Counted from the first letter of the stretch, positions 17,500-27,357 are shown. The stretch: 64,000 bases of DNA from Phycisphaerales bacterium UBA5793 (GCA_002418285.1 DIDT01000005.1:62001-126000); one strand, 5' to 3'. Notes: generated by a model not told the origin, from the sequence alone. Made by a program: numbers and translations.

Positions 17500-18897
17500 C
17501 TAGAACTCCGCCAGCCGTGGCGCTCTCGGGAACGGAATCACATCGCGCATGTTCGCCATGCCGGTCACGTACATGAGCAGGCGCTCAAAGCCCAGTCCAA
17601 ATCCCGCGTGCGGCACGGTGCCATAGCGGCGAAGATCGCGGTACCACCAGTACGCCTCTTTGGGCAGCTTCATCTCGTCAATGCGCCGATCGAGCACGGG
17701 CAGGCGCTCCTCGCGCTGCGAGCCGCCGATGAGTTCACCGATGCGCGGCACGAGCAGATCCATGGCCGCCACTGTTTTCTCGTCATCGTTGAGACGCATG
17801 TAGAACGCCTTGATGTCCTTGGGGTAGTCCGTCACGACCACCGGCTTGCGGTGCACTTCTTCGCACAGGTAGCGTTCGTGCTCGGACTGAAGGTTGTCGC
17901 CCCACTTCACTGGGTATTCGAACTTGCGCTTGGCTTTGCTGATCTCTTCGACGGCCTGCGTGTAAGTCAGGTGCACGAATTCGGATTCGATCACATGCTC
18001 CAATGCCTCAATCAGGCCTTTCTCAATGCGCTCGTTGAAGAACTTCATGTCATCAGCGCAGTCAGCCAGCACCGTGCGCAACAGGTGCTTAATGAGGTCG
18101 ATTGCCAGTAAGCGATCATCGCGCAGATCGCCGAATGCGATCTCCGGTTCGATCATCCAGAACTCAGCGAGGTGCCGCGCTGTGTTGCTGTTCTCCGCAC
18201 GGAACGTCGGGCCAAAGGTGTACACATTGCTCAGCGCGCAGCAGTACGTTTCGACATTCAATTGACCTGAAACCGTGAGAAACGACTCGCGGCCGAAGAA
18301 GTCCTGCTCGAAATCCACGTGACCATCGGATTTGAGCGGCAGGTTGAGCAGATCCAGCGTGCTCACGCGAAACATCTCGCCGGCGCCTTCGGCATCCGAA
18401 GCGGTGATGATCGGCGTATGCACCCACAAGAACCGGCGCTGGTCGAAGAACTGGTGAATCGCCTGCGCCAGCCGGTGCCGTACCCGCGCCACGGCGCCAA
18501 ATGTGTTCGTCCGCGTGCGCAGATGCGAAACCGTACGAAGGTACTCGAACGAATGCTGCTTCGGGCTGATGGGATACGTGTCTGGATCTTCAACATCGCC
18601 GATGAGTTCAAGCGACTCCGCCTGAATCTCGCAGCGCTGGCCCTTGCCCTGGCTGGCGGCCAGCGTGCCGATGCAATCGACGCTGCAGCCCGTTGTGAGC
18701 TTGAGCACGACCGATTCGTAGTTTGGCAGGCTGCTGGGCGCAACGATCTGGATGGGGTCGAAGCACGTGCCATCATTGATGTGCACGAAACTCAGCCCGG
18801 CTTTGCTGTCGCGCCGCGTGCGCACCCAGCCTTTGATCCGTATTTTCGAGCCGACTTCGCCGCTCTGGAACGCATCGGCGATGAGCGTTCGGTCCAT
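17500..18897 (-). CDS. asnS: Asparaginyl-tRNA synthetase
   Basis: ATG 18897 has GGAGG upstream; the frame extends six codons to a TTG. Residues 15-110 are the OB-fold anticodon-binding domain (KIRIKGWVRTRRDSK). The class II core follows with motif 1 (FFDQRRFLWVHTPIITASD), motif 2 (TFRAENSNTARHLAEFWMIEPE) and motif 3 (GFGLGFERLLMYVTGMANMRD). The NTARH and VIPFPRAP blocks separate AsnRS from AspRS. The 465-residue length is normal. The enzyme charges tRNA-Asn with asparagine. The gene begins a new unit downstream of the GH16 gene on the minus strand. Confidence 0.96.
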   Translation of the reverse strand: MDRTLIADAFQSGEVGSKIRIKGWVRTRRDSKAGLSFVHINDGTCFDPIQIVAPSSLPNYESVVLKLTTGCSVDCIGTLAASQGKGQRCEIQAESLELIGDVEDPDTYPISPKQHSFEYLRTVSHLRTRTNTFGAVARVRHRLAQAIHQFFDQRRFLWVHTPIITASDAEGAGEMFRVSTLDLLNLPLKSDGHVDFEQDFFGRESFLTVSGQLNVETYCCALSNVYTFGPTFRAENSNTARHLAEFWMIEPEIAFGDLRDDRLLAIDLIKHLLRTVLADCADDMKFFNERIEKGLIEALEHVIESEFVHLTYTQAVEEISKAKRKFEYPVKWGDNLQSEHERYLCEEVHRKPVVVTDYPKDIKAFYMRLNDDEKTVAAMDLLVPRIGELIGGSQREERLPVLDRRIDEMKLPKEAYWWYRDLRRYGTVPHAGFGLGFERLLMYVTGMANMRDVIPFPRAPRLAEF

Positions 18898-19001
18898 GAT
18901 CCAGATCCTCCGCAAACAGGCGTGGATGATAGCGGCAGCAGGGGCGTTTGTGAGGCGCGAGGGCGGGCTCCATGCGGATGCAAGAACTCAGGGCCCCCGC
19001 T

Positions 19002-19883
19002 CTACTGCGGTTCCTTGGCCTGCCACACCCGCACCCAGTCCACGATCATCGAATCGGGAAACGTGGCTGCCTCGCGCTGTTCATCCGTACCACCCCATTC
19101 GCCGACTTCGAGTGAGAGGATGAGATACTCCGGCCGCTGCGAGGGAGAAAAGGCCCCCTTGACTCCACCGGCCTCGGCCGCCCCCTTTTTCACCCGCCAG
19201 GTCTCGATGCCGTCGATGTAGTAGACGTACTGCTCGCTCGTCCAGAGTAACCCATAGGTGTGAAAGTCATCATCCGGCGCGAACGTCAGCGTCGGCGTAT
19301 GGCCGACCGAGCGATGGTCCTTGCCGTAGCCGTCCCAGTGCAGTGTCTGCTGGGCGAGATACTGGCCGGTCTGCTTGTTCTTGAGTCGATGATGAAACTC
19401 AATAATGTCCATCTCGACGCCTCCCTTGGCCGTGTCGCCGACGGGTTCACCCATTGGAGCGCAATTCAGCCAGAACGCGCCCCAGTGGCCGAGCTGCGCC
19501 TGGAATTTGATGCGAGCTTCGAAATAACCGCACGTCGGCTCAAAGATCCCGGGCGTCCAGACGCCGCCAGAGGTGTAGTGTGGTTGGTCTGGCTGCAAAC
19601 TCTGCACGCGAGCTGTGGTGATGACGAGATGTCCCAGCCCATCGAGTTGCGCTGCATCGGCCACATTCATCGCATCACGGCGTTTGCCGATCGCCCACGG
19701 TTTCCACTTCGACGGATCAGGCGCAGATGCATCGGCGCCTTGCCGGGCGTCAAACTCATCGCTCCAGACCAGCTGATAGCCGGCTAGCGGCGGCGAGGAC
19801 GGGGGCACTCTTTCCCCGAGAGCACCACGTGCAAGCCCCTGAGTGATGAGCGAAATGGTGGCGAGCGCGCAGTATGAGATCAT
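19002..19883 (-). CDS. Secreted GH16-family beta-glucanase
   Basis: A hydrophobic N-terminus (residues 1-24) is a likely signal peptide. YQLVWSDEFDA at 36 is the standard opening of GH16 domains, and EMDIIE (Glu157, Asp159, Glu162) is the catalytic ExDxxE motif, with Glu157 the nucleophile and Glu162 the acid/base. FHTYGLLWTSEQYVYYIDG and MIVDWVRVWQ at the C-terminus are further family blocks. Laminarinase, agarase, carrageenase or endo-galactosidase activities all occur in GH16; laminarinase-like is a reasonable guess, without proof. No ribosome-binding site is obvious. Confidence 0.9.
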   Translation of the reverse strand: MISYCALATISLITQGLARGALGERVPPSSPPLAGYQLVWSDEFDARQGADASAPDPSKWKPWAIGKRRDAMNVADAAQLDGLGHLVITTARVQSLQPDQPHYTSGGVWTPGIFEPTCGYFEARIKFQAQLGHWGAFWLNCAPMGEPVGDTAKGGVEMDIIEFHHRLKNKQTGQYLAQQTLHWDGYGKDHRSVGHTPTLTFAPDDDFHTYGLLWTSEQYVYYIDGIETWRVKKGAAEAGGVKGAFSPSQRPEYLILSLEVGEWGGTDEQREAATFPDSMIVDWVRVWQAKEPQ

Positions 19884-19962
19884 CGCGCATTCTAGTGACG
19901 CCGCAGCAAAAGTGGCGCGAAGCAGACACGGAGGAGCTCGACAGGCGATCCGGTCGAGTGCA

Positions 19963-20856
19963 TCACCCCGTCTTGCGGAGTTTGCGCAGCTGCGCTTCCT
20001 GCTGGATCGTCACGCAGCGGCGGATCTGATCCACAATGAACTTTTGGTGGCTCCGGTTGTGGCCGAACTCAAAGGCGAGGCCGCAGTAAGTCTTCTGGCT
20101 CGAATCGATATGCGTGTGCACGAGTTTGGCCGTCACCGCCAGCGGCACGGTGATCTCAGGTGGCAGGGCCATGCTCAGCCAGAACGTGCGGTGGCGGGTC
20201 AGCGCCTGGGCATCGCCCTGCTCGACCACGATGCCGATGCCGCCGCCCCCGATGTTGGCCAGCGTGGCCTGGAAGGGAGGTCCGACCTCGGGCATCGAGA
20301 GATGCTCATCGATGTTCTCGAAAGTCGCGGCCTCCTGCGGATTCTGCGACGCAAGCACGCGCATCTCGTTGGCCTTCTCCGCCAGCACAACCGAGTCCGG
20401 ATTGAGCAGTGGCCAGCAGGTCACCTTGGGCAGCACGAGTTGCGTCGTCGAAACACGGTAAAAACTCCGCCGACGGCAACGCTCCACCGCTTCCGGTACT
20501 GCGACACGAAACGCGCATCCCGAGCGCCCCGGCACCGGCGAGTACTCCGTTGCTCCGAGCACGGTTGTCTTGAACATCCAGCGGTTCTGACCCACTGCCA
20601 TGACCACAACAAGTTCGACGCCCTCTTCCAGGCTCATCGTCTCGCCGAGCGTCATGGGCTGCTCAAGCACAATCTCATCGTCGCACAGGCTGAGAATGCG
20701 AACGCGCCAGATGAGGTTGGACGTGGAGGATTCATCGCCGCACCCGGGCTCGTCGGCGTCTGCGCGCGGGAATGAGATCTCAAGACCGCCGCCGCGCTCG
20801 AAGATCTGTTCGAGACTGCGCTGCCAATGTTCATTACGACGACGGTTGGCCGGCAA
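19963..20856 (-). CDS. PilZ-domain protein with YcgR-like N-terminal domain
   Basis: A TTG at 20856 is the only start before the conserved region; an earlier start cannot be excluded. Residues 45-120 resemble the YcgR N-domain (IVLEQPMTLGE, MFKTTVLGATEY). The PilZ part begins with RSFYR (Arg130-Arg134), the first c-di-GMP-binding motif, and the second motif appears as NIGGGGIGI at 201, with Gly in place of the usual Ser. About 65 residues separate the motifs, more than the usual 20-30, so there is an insertion. It probably binds c-di-GMP and regulates motility or envelope functions; no flagellar gene lies nearby. Confidence 0.75.
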   Translation of the reverse strand: MPANRRRNEHWQRSLEQIFERGGGLEISFPRADADEPGCGDESSTSNLIWRVRILSLCDDEIVLEQPMTLGETMSLEEGVELVVVMAVGQNRWMFKTTVLGATEYSPVPGRSGCAFRVAVPEAVERCRRRSFYRVSTTQLVLPKVTCWPLLNPDSVVLAEKANEMRVLASQNPQEAATFENIDEHLSMPEVGPPFQATLANIGGGGIGIVVEQGDAQALTRHRTFWLSMALPPEITVPLAVTAKLVHTHIDSSQKTYCGLAFEFGHNRSHQKFIVDQIRRCVTIQQEAQLRKLRKTG

Positions 20857-20916
20857 GGGTAGAGTCCCTTCGGTGTGGAGTACCGTGGGCAGCCCGCGCG
20901 GCCATTCGCGAGGGCC

Positions 20917-22053
20917 TCAAACCGAAGTATCGGCGTTCGATGTCTTCACTTGAGTTGAGGCGCGACTTGCAGCGATTGGATCGCGTCGATCAGCGGCACG
21001 ATCCTCAGACGTCACCACTGCGTCCGGTAACGCCGCCGCCTGCCGCAGTTTGGTCTTGAGCCACAGCAGAAACCGCAACGAGAACGGCGCGCACGAGAGC
21101 GTGTAGTGCCCGCATCCCATCTCCCGCCATTCATGCGGCACCCCATGCTCTTCGAAGCGGGCCCGCAGGCGCCGGCCACTCTCAAAGGGAAACGTGAAAT
21201 CATAGTGCGACGTGAGCATCACCCGCAACGGTCGCGGCATCCGGCGTAGTCGCGGCACATACGTCGCCGCGGAAAGTGGACGCCAGAGGCGTTCAAGTCG
21301 CTCCATCTCCACGTGCGGCTCGATCGACTTTCGGATGTGACGGGTCGAGATGCCATTCATCACGCACTGCGCGAAGTTGTCCCCACACAACACGCAGATT
21401 ACACCCAACGGCCTGGGATCAAACGCGTCGAGCATGTTGACCACCGCCGAGCCCACGCTGAAGCCGAGCACGATGATGCGTTCATGCCCCAGTTGGCGCA
21501 GAATGCTGATGGCATCCATCGTGTCCAACAGGCTCTGCTGCATGGATCGCATCGTCCGACCAAGATCCGAGCTGATCAGCGCCTGAGCGTACTTCCAGCG
21601 CTCCGGCTGGCGTTCGTCCTGGTAAGGCAAACTGAGCGACGCCCCGCCGAAACCGCATTGCTTGGCAGTCGGAAGCAGCGTGCGCAATTTCCAGCGCTCG
21701 GTGTTCCACGCGGGCACGGCCAGCACCATCGGACAGCCATGGCGCAGCGGTCGGTACGCCATGTAGCCGGTGCGGTTGCGGGGCTCGCTCGTCACGCCAC
21801 GACTGGGAAACTCGATCAGCCCCGACTTTTCCGAAAACGGCACATCGTCAACCCGCTCCGAAATGAAACGATCCGGGTGACTGGTCCACTCGTCCGCCAC
21901 GGCCATCAGACCGTCGAGGTCATCGTCGCCGGCAATCTGCGGAAACTCGTCCTTCCACCAGTCTGCACCGATCCGAAATGGCAGCGGGACATGGTCCCGG
22001 CCATAGCTGTGCGCGAGGCGCACCTCCCAGTTTCGGATCAGCCGGCTGTACAA
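20917..22053 (-). CDS. Alpha/beta hydrolase (ABHD18/DUF2048-like)
   Basis: A TTG at 22053 with GGGGAG upstream starts the frame. The nucleophile elbow is GFSVGS (Ser199), and the catalytic His is in GCGHYTLS near residue 328. MVLAVPAWNTERW resembles the start of the hydrolase core in ABHD18-type proteins, and the ending LRFLLWLK is helical. The substrate is unknown; lipids or esters are the general class. It is co-directional with the PilZ gene (60-base gap) and follows glmS by about 117 bases. No signal peptide is present. Confidence 0.75.
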   Translation of the reverse strand: MYSRLIRNWEVRLAHSYGRDHVPLPFRIGADWWKDEFPQIAGDDDLDGLMAVADEWTSHPDRFISERVDDVPFSEKSGLIEFPSRGVTSEPRNRTGYMAYRPLRHGCPMVLAVPAWNTERWKLRTLLPTAKQCGFGGASLSLPYQDERQPERWKYAQALISSDLGRTMRSMQQSLLDTMDAISILRQLGHERIIVLGFSVGSAVVNMLDAFDPRPLGVICVLCGDNFAQCVMNGISTRHIRKSIEPHVEMERLERLWRPLSAATYVPRLRRMPRPLRVMLTSHYDFTFPFESGRRLRARFEEHGVPHEWREMGCGHYTLSCAPFSLRFLLWLKTKLRQAAALPDAVVTSEDRAADRRDPIAASRASTQVKTSNADTSV

Positions 22054-22170
22054 ACGACGCTCACTCCCCGTGCGGGCACGGAAACGTCCATAGCGTAGGC
22101 GGACGCCCCGAAGTTTGAAGTGCGTGCGGTCCGCGCATCGCCCTGATCTGTTATCGGCCGAACTGGTCCC

Positions 22171-24021
22171 CTACTCAACCGTAACGCTCTTGGCCAGATT
22201 ACGCGGCTTATCGACGTCGTGGCCGCGCAGTACAGCCGCGTGATACGCCAGCAATTGGAGCGGCACGGCGGTAACAAGTGGCTGCATCGGCTCGGGCATG
22301 TCCGGCACGTAGAAGACCTCGTCGGCGTGCTGACGGATCGACTTATCCCCTTCCGTGGCGACCGCGATGACACGCCCACCCCGAGACTTGACCTGCTGGA
22401 TATTCGTGATGATCTTGTCGTATTGGCTGTTTCGCGTGGCGACGAAGACACAGGGCATGCCGTCGTTGATCAGCGCGATCGGCCCGTGCTTCATTTCCGC
22501 GGCAGGCATGCCTTCCGCGTGGATATAGCTGATTTCTTTGAGTTTCAGCGCACCTTCCAGGGCGACGGGGTAGTTGTGCCCCCGGCCAAGGAAGAGCCAG
22601 TTCTCACGATCGATGTACCTGGCGGTCACTTCGCGAATGGCGTCCGATTGTGCAAGAATCCGCTCGATGCGATCGGGCACGTGTTCCAGTTCCGCCAGGT
22701 ACTGGCTGACTTGATCGGCAGAGAGAAATCGTCGCCGGCCAATGAACAGGGCCAGCAACGTCAGAGCTGTGACCTGCCCCAGAAATGCCTTGGTTGACGC
22801 GACGCCGATTTCCGGCCCCACGCGCAGGTACACACCCGCGTCGGTTCCGCGCGCGATGGATGATCCAACCACGTTGACGACACCCAATGTCAGCGCGCCT
22901 CGATCTCTCGCCTCGCTCAATGCCGCCAGCGTGTCAGCTGTCTCACCGGATTGGCTCACGGCCACAACGACCGAGCCATCCTCGATGATCGGGTTGCGGT
23001 AGCGGAATTCGCTGGAGTATTCAACCTCGGCGGGGATCTTCGCAAGGTCTTCAAGCAGGTAGTCGCCGATCATCGCCGCGTGCAGAGCTGTGCCCTGCCC
23101 AAGCAGAATGAACCGCCGCGCTTTGACGAGTTCGCGCGTGAAATCCGCAATGCCTCCCAATACCACGCGCCCCTCGCGCGAGTCCGTGCGGCCGCGCAAC
23201 GTGTTTCGCAGTGCATTGGGCTGCTCGAAGATCTCCTTGAGCATGAAGTGCTTGTGGTCGCCGAGTTCGATCTCCTGCAGTTCGATCTCAAGATCCTGGA
23301 TACGCGGGGTGACGCGCACATCATCGAGCGTCGTCGTGCGGAAGCCGTCTCGCGTCAGGCGAGCCACCTGGTAGTCTTCAAGGGTAAATGCCTGGGTCGT
23401 ATGAGCCACGATTGCATTGCCGTCCGATGCCACGATGTACTCGCCCTGCCCGACGCCGATCATCAGCGGCGAGCCCTTGCGCGCACAGACGAGAACATCC
23501 GGTTCTTCTTCGCAGATGACCGCGATGGCATAGGCTCCGGTGACTTCGCGCAAAGCGGCCTGCACCGCTCGGTCGAGTGTCATGCCGCCTTCTTTGTCAT
23601 ACAACTCGGAGATCAACATGCACAGGACTTCAGTGTCGGTGTCCGATGTGAAGCTGTGGCCCTTTTCTTCGAGCCACGTGCGCAGGCTGGCATAGTTCTC
23701 AATGATGCCGTTATGAATGATCGCGATGCCGTGGCCGCGCGGCTTGGGATCGTCGCGATGCGGGTGGGCGTTGGAGTCCGAGGGAATGCCGTGCGTGGCC
23801 CAGCGCGTGTGGGCGATGCCGATGGTTCCAGTCAGGTTCTTCTCCCGACTGAGCTTCTCTTCGAGCACGCTGACGCGGCCGACCGAGCGCACCGAGCGAA
23901 GAACGCCGTTGATCAGGGCAACGCCCGCCGAGTCATATCCCCGGTACTCCAACCGCTTGAGCCCTTCCATGAGAATGGGCAATGCGGGCTTGGAGCCAAT
24001 GTAGGCGACGATTCCACACAC
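22171..24021 (-). CDS. glmS: Glutamine-fructose-6-phosphate aminotransferase (isomerizing)
   Basis: I choose GTG 24021 because the catalytic cysteine must follow the initiator: the product then starts M-CGIVAYIG, giving 616 residues. AAAGGGA lies upstream. The glutaminase half shows RLEYRGYDSAG, HTRWATHG and HNGIIENY. Two SIS domains follow (VSQSGETADTL; EGALKLKEISYIHAEG), and the protein ends NLAKSVTVE, the standard C-terminus. It makes glucosamine-6-phosphate for cell-wall and envelope sugars. I looked upstream (24022-24195) for a glmS ribozyme and saw nothing convincing. Confidence 0.96.
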   Translation of the reverse strand: MCGIVAYIGSKPALPILMEGLKRLEYRGYDSAGVALINGVLRSVRSVGRVSVLEEKLSREKNLTGTIGIAHTRWATHGIPSDSNAHPHRDDPKPRGHGIAIIHNGIIENYASLRTWLEEKGHSFTSDTDTEVLCMLISELYDKEGGMTLDRAVQAALREVTGAYAIAVICEEEPDVLVCARKGSPLMIGVGQGEYIVASDGNAIVAHTTQAFTLEDYQVARLTRDGFRTTTLDDVRVTPRIQDLEIELQEIELGDHKHFMLKEIFEQPNALRNTLRGRTDSREGRVVLGGIADFTRELVKARRFILLGQGTALHAAMIGDYLLEDLAKIPAEVEYSSEFRYRNPIIEDGSVVVAVSQSGETADTLAALSEARDRGALTLGVVNVVGSSIARGTDAGVYLRVGPEIGVASTKAFLGQVTALTLLALFIGRRRFLSADQVSQYLAELEHVPDRIERILAQSDAIREVTARYIDRENWLFLGRGHNYPVALEGALKLKEISYIHAEGMPAAEMKHGPIALINDGMPCVFVATRNSQYDKIITNIQQVKSRGGRVIAVATEGDKSIRQHADEVFYVPDMPEPMQPLVTAVPLQLLAYHAAVLRGHDVDKPRNLAKSVTVE

Positions 24022-24195
24022 GTCTGACCGTCCCTTTCCGGAGCCCCGCGGAGCCCCCTCAAACAAGCAGCCACAGTCCGCCGGGCAGTCTGCTTCGAAT
24101 TCCGGCTTCCGGTGTCGGCCGACCGCGATGCTCGATTGCCAATGGTACGCGTGGATCCGAGGGCACGATCGGGTGACGGTTCACCGGGTCGAGCA

Positions 24196-25242
24196 TCACT
24201 TCGGCTCACTGTCGCCCGGTTCGCTGCCAACCACCGCAACGGTGGGCGGATCCAGTTCAGGAAGATCCAGGTTCTCCAGCGTGTACACCTTGTCGTACCG
24301 CACTCGAGTATTCGACGACTTGATGTGGCTGATGTTCAGATCCAGACGCATCTCGCTGCCCACCACGATGCCGGTATCCACGTGCAGGCGCATCTCGCCG
24401 GCGATCGTGCCGCTGGCGACGGCATCGGGACCGATGTGGTGAATTCCCGGTGCGGGAACGACGGAGGTGCTCGCAAGGGTCGCCTTCCACGAAACTCGCG
24501 CCATGTGCGTACTCTCGTCATACTCCTCAAATCGAAGATCAAATCGGATGATCTGCGGCTGACCGAACACCGATAGTCGCACCGGCATGCCCGCTTTCCA
24601 CGTCTGCCCGGTTGCGATTGGCAAAGCCGGCAGGGGCGGCAAGATCGACGTGATCCCAGTGTACATCCACGCGCAATCCAGCGTGGACAGCATCGGTGCA
24701 ACGGATGGAGCAGCGAGGAGCGCCCCATTGCAGAAGCGCATCGTGCTCGGCTTGGCCAGCAGACTCGAGACCGTGTGCGAACCAACATACTGATCGTGCG
24801 GACCGAGAGTGACTTCACCGGTCATCGGCCGAGTCTCGTGCAAACCCTCTGCATTAACCAGGATCGAGTACGAGCCTCGTCCCGCGCGGCACTCCAGGCC
24901 CACATCGGTCAGTCGCACGTAGAGGTCGACCGAGCCAGTAGGCAGATTATCGGTGGAACTCAGCGGTCGTGCGGCAAGTGTAAAGCCAAGCGCCCCGTCG
25001 TATCGCATCAAAGTCTCGCGCTGATCGCGAACAATGCGCTCACTCCCGGCAATGGTCGTGCGAAACGCCATGGGCAGTATGTCGTTGCTCTCTTCAGGAA
25101 AGCGGTAGCGCAGCTCGTACTTCGTCTCGAAGATCGGAATGCCATTCTGAGCCAACGACTGCGACGCAAACAACACCGTCGCCATTCCTGCGAGAAGGCG
25201 GCAGCAGAGCCGAGGGCGTGCATAAGGCGTGCGACAGTTCAT
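24196..25242 (-). CDS. Secreted protein of unknown function
   Basis: The N-terminus has a typical signal peptide ending QSLAQNG (about residue 32). The body is beta-rich without repeats that I recognise; ETKYELRYRFPEES, a few scattered cysteines and a C-terminal acidic tail (GSEPGDSEPK) are visible. It lies upstream of glmS on the same strand with 174 bases between, so co-transcription is uncertain. No enzymatic motif is apparent. Confidence 0.6.
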   Translation of the reverse strand: MNCRTPYARPRLCCRLLAGMATVLFASQSLAQNGIPIFETKYELRYRFPEESNDILPMAFRTTIAGSERIVRDQRETLMRYDGALGFTLAARPLSSTDNLPTGSVDLYVRLTDVGLECRAGRGSYSILVNAEGLHETRPMTGEVTLGPHDQYVGSHTVSSLLAKPSTMRFCNGALLAAPSVAPMLSTLDCAWMYTGITSILPPLPALPIATGQTWKAGMPVRLSVFGQPQIIRFDLRFEEYDESTHMARVSWKATLASTSVVPAPGIHHIGPDAVASGTIAGEMRLHVDTGIVVGSEMRLDLNISHIKSSNTRVRYDKVYTLENLDLPELDPPTVAVVGSEPGDSEPK

Positions 25243-25347
25243 GATTGCTTCTTGGCGGGAAATCTGCCAGAAACATCGACGTGAGACGCAATGGGCATCA
25301 GCGGCGACTGCCGGGAAGCGGGGTGAGCGATCCGGTCTGTATGACCT

Positions 25348-26418
25348 CTAGCGATAACCGAAGGAGCGATCGCCAAAATGCATGCGCAAGGCCTTCTTGG
25401 CCGCCTCCAGCGTCTGCTCGGCCGTGTTATTGGCCTTGGCGCACCCGGCCCGGATGATCTCCAGAATGGCCTTGTCCTGACCCTCGTATTTCGCTCGTCG
25501 CTCGCGAATCGGACCAAGCAATGCGTTGATCGACTCGCCCAGCTCCTTCTTCACATCACCATCTCCGATGCGCCCGCCTGCGTACATCTCGCGCAGTTCG
25601 GCGACGCGGTTCTTGTCGGGGTGGAATGCATCAAGATACTGGAACAGCACGTTGTTGGGATCGCCCGGGTCGGTCGGACTCTGTCGACCGGTGAAGATCC
25701 TGTTGACCTTCTTCTGGACTTCTTTGGCCGTATCGGAGAGGTAGATTGCATTGCCCAGCGACTTGCTCATCTTGTTCACGCCGTCGGTTCCAACGAGCCG
25801 ACCCACGCGCCCGACGTCGGCACGCGGAATGGGGAACAAACCGCCGGCGTCGAGGTGTTCCTCATCCGCCACCTGATCTGACACGCCGCAGTAGACCTGG
25901 TTGAACCGCCGCGCCACTTCGCGCGTCATCTCGATGTGCGCCACCTGATCTTCACCCACCGGCACCGCCTCGGGCCGGAACGAGAGAATGTCCGCCGTCT
26001 GCCCCACGGAATAAAGCAAGAAGCCGAACGAGTACGAGTCGCCCAGGTTCTTGACGATGATCTCATCCTTGATCGTCGGGTTGCGCATCACCCGGCCGAA
26101 TCCGAGCAGCATCGAGAAGAAGAACGTGAGTTCCGCAATCGCGGGCACCTCACTCTGCACGAACATCGTCGATCGCCCGGGATCCATCCCCACCGCCAGC
26201 CAGTCGCGCAACACCTCCAGCGTATCGGCACGGATTTCATCGGGCTTGTCGCTGCGCGTCGTCATCGCATGCACATTGGCGACCAGAAAGTAGCAGTCGT
26301 GCGTCTCCTGCATTGCGATGCGGCGTTCGAGGCTGCCAACGTAGTGGCCGAGGTGCAGGCGGCCGGTCGGTGTGTCGCCCGTGAGGATGCGCGGCTTGGA
26401 TTGGCTTTCGTTTCCCAT
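25348..26418 (-). CDS. trpS: Tryptophanyl-tRNA synthetase
   Basis: ATG 26418 gives MGNESQSKPRILTGDTPTG; an earlier in-frame start 11 codons upstream is possible. The class I signatures are TPTGRLHLGHYVGSL (HIGH) and KMSKSLGN (KMSKS). MLLGFGRVMRNPTIKDE and VPVGEDQVAHIEMTREVARRF are TrpRS-specific blocks. The 356-residue length is slightly above the common 330. It charges tRNA-Trp with tryptophan. No strong ribosome-binding site is visible. Confidence 0.95.
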   Translation of the reverse strand: MGNESQSKPRILTGDTPTGRLHLGHYVGSLERRIAMQETHDCYFLVANVHAMTTRSDKPDEIRADTLEVLRDWLAVGMDPGRSTMFVQSEVPAIAELTFFFSMLLGFGRVMRNPTIKDEIIVKNLGDSYSFGFLLYSVGQTADILSFRPEAVPVGEDQVAHIEMTREVARRFNQVYCGVSDQVADEEHLDAGGLFPIPRADVGRVGRLVGTDGVNKMSKSLGNAIYLSDTAKEVQKKVNRIFTGRQSPTDPGDPNNVLFQYLDAFHPDKNRVAELREMYAGGRIGDGDVKKELGESINALLGPIRERRAKYEGQDKAILEIIRAGCAKANNTAEQTLEAAKKALRMHFGDRSFGYR

Positions 26419-26468
26419 GATCGCGGCAAGTGTATGGGCGGCATCGCACACTTTCCGAAAACGACCAA

Positions 26469-26494
26469 CGCCCGGGCAATGCCTTGCCTGGGCG
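26469..26494 (-). terminator. Terminator of the secreted protein gene at 26524
   Basis: An 11-bp stem (CGCCCGGGCAA / TTGCCTGGGCG with one G-U pair) with a 4-nt loop is followed on the minus strand by GTTGGTCGTTTTCGG. Confidence 0.7.
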
Positions 26495-26523
26495 CTGTGA
26501 GTCGTTCTGCGTTCGACGAGTTG

Positions 26524-27357
26524 CTACGGAATGGCCACCACGTTGCTCGTATTGCACGATCCCGACTCAACAAGTTGAAGTTGTCTTCCACAAAAGGCAT
26601 TCGCCGTACCGTTGACCGACCCGCTCCCGCTTCCCGTGGGCAGCGTCCGGATGAGTTGCACGCGTCCCTGCAGACCAAGCACGGTGCCGCGGCAGGGCCC
26701 GCGGGGAATCGTGGTGCTGCCAATCCGATCGCCGAGGACGAGGCCTTGTTGGCGGCTCGGAGTGGCGCCGCTCCATGAGACCGTAAGCGTGCCGGGGCAC
26801 TCTCCGGTCACCTCGAGTTGGTAGTTGCCGCCCATCCCTTCCCAGGAGAGGTCGTCGACCGCCAGCAGAAACGAGATGGATGACATCCGGACGTGATCAA
26901 TCGCGCCGTTCACTTCGATGTACGACCACGTGCCGGCGAGCAGGTTCACATCGGCCGAATCGACGACGTTGTTGGCGTCGTCATAAGCCGTGAGGATGAA
27001 CGCCCCATTCTGCGGCGAAGTGGCGTAACACTCGACGTGGCTCGCGCCGCCTTCGAATCGCACGATCTCCGGCAAAGTCGCGTAGCTGCCGAAGATATCA
27101 AAGGCCAGGAAATCATCCCCGCTCCGCGGCGCAACACCGTAGCCGCTGCATCCATCGAGGATCGCACCGCCCTGACCGGGCGCCGGACCCTCAAACATCA
27201 CGCCGCGCGCGGCGTACTCATCCGACAGGGGCATCGTGTCCGGGAATCCACACGGCTGCGCTCCAAGCTCGTCAAACGTGATCGTGTCGGCGAAACCCCC
27301 CGCGGCGTACGAACACAATCCCAAAGCCGCAACGATGACACGTGCGTTTTGTTTCAT
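26524..27357 (-). CDS. Secreted protein with four-Cys C-terminal domain
   Basis: ATG 27357 is preceded by GAGGGAG; the open frame upstream has no signal. The signal peptide ends near GGFAD. Residues 24-180 start TITFDELGAQPCGFPDTMPL and continue with a jelly-roll-like pattern common in PEP-CTERM-type secreted proteins (YAARGVMFEGPAPG, VDDLSWEG). The last 100 residues (LEVTGECPG, GATPS, PCRGT, FCGR, SCNTSNVV) form the same four-cysteine domain as in the 14015 and 27584 genes. A terminator follows. The function is unknown. Confidence 0.72.
   Translation of the reverse strand: MKQNARVIVAALGLCSYAAGGFADTITFDELGAQPCGFPDTMPLSDEYAARGVMFEGPAPGQGGAILDGCSGYGVAPRSGDDFLAFDIFGSYATLPEIVRFEGGASHVECYATSPQNGAFILTAYDDANNVVDSADVNLLAGTWSYIEVNGAIDHVRMSSISFLLAVDDLSWEGMGGNYQLEVTGECPGTLTVSWSGATPSRQQGLVLGDRIGSTTIPRGPCRGTVLGLQGRVQLIRTLPTGSGSGSVNGTANAFCGRQLQLVESGSCNTSNVVAIP

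Noticed and set aside
22951..24027. 358-codon plus-strand frame opposite glmS
   Set aside because: Antisense shadow; no motif or ribosome-binding site, and the opposite strand holds intact glmS.
24022..24195. Possible glmS ribozyme or riboswitch upstream of glmS
   Set aside because: I could not find the conserved ribozyme core or any convincing structured element; this would need a covariance search (Rfam RF00234).
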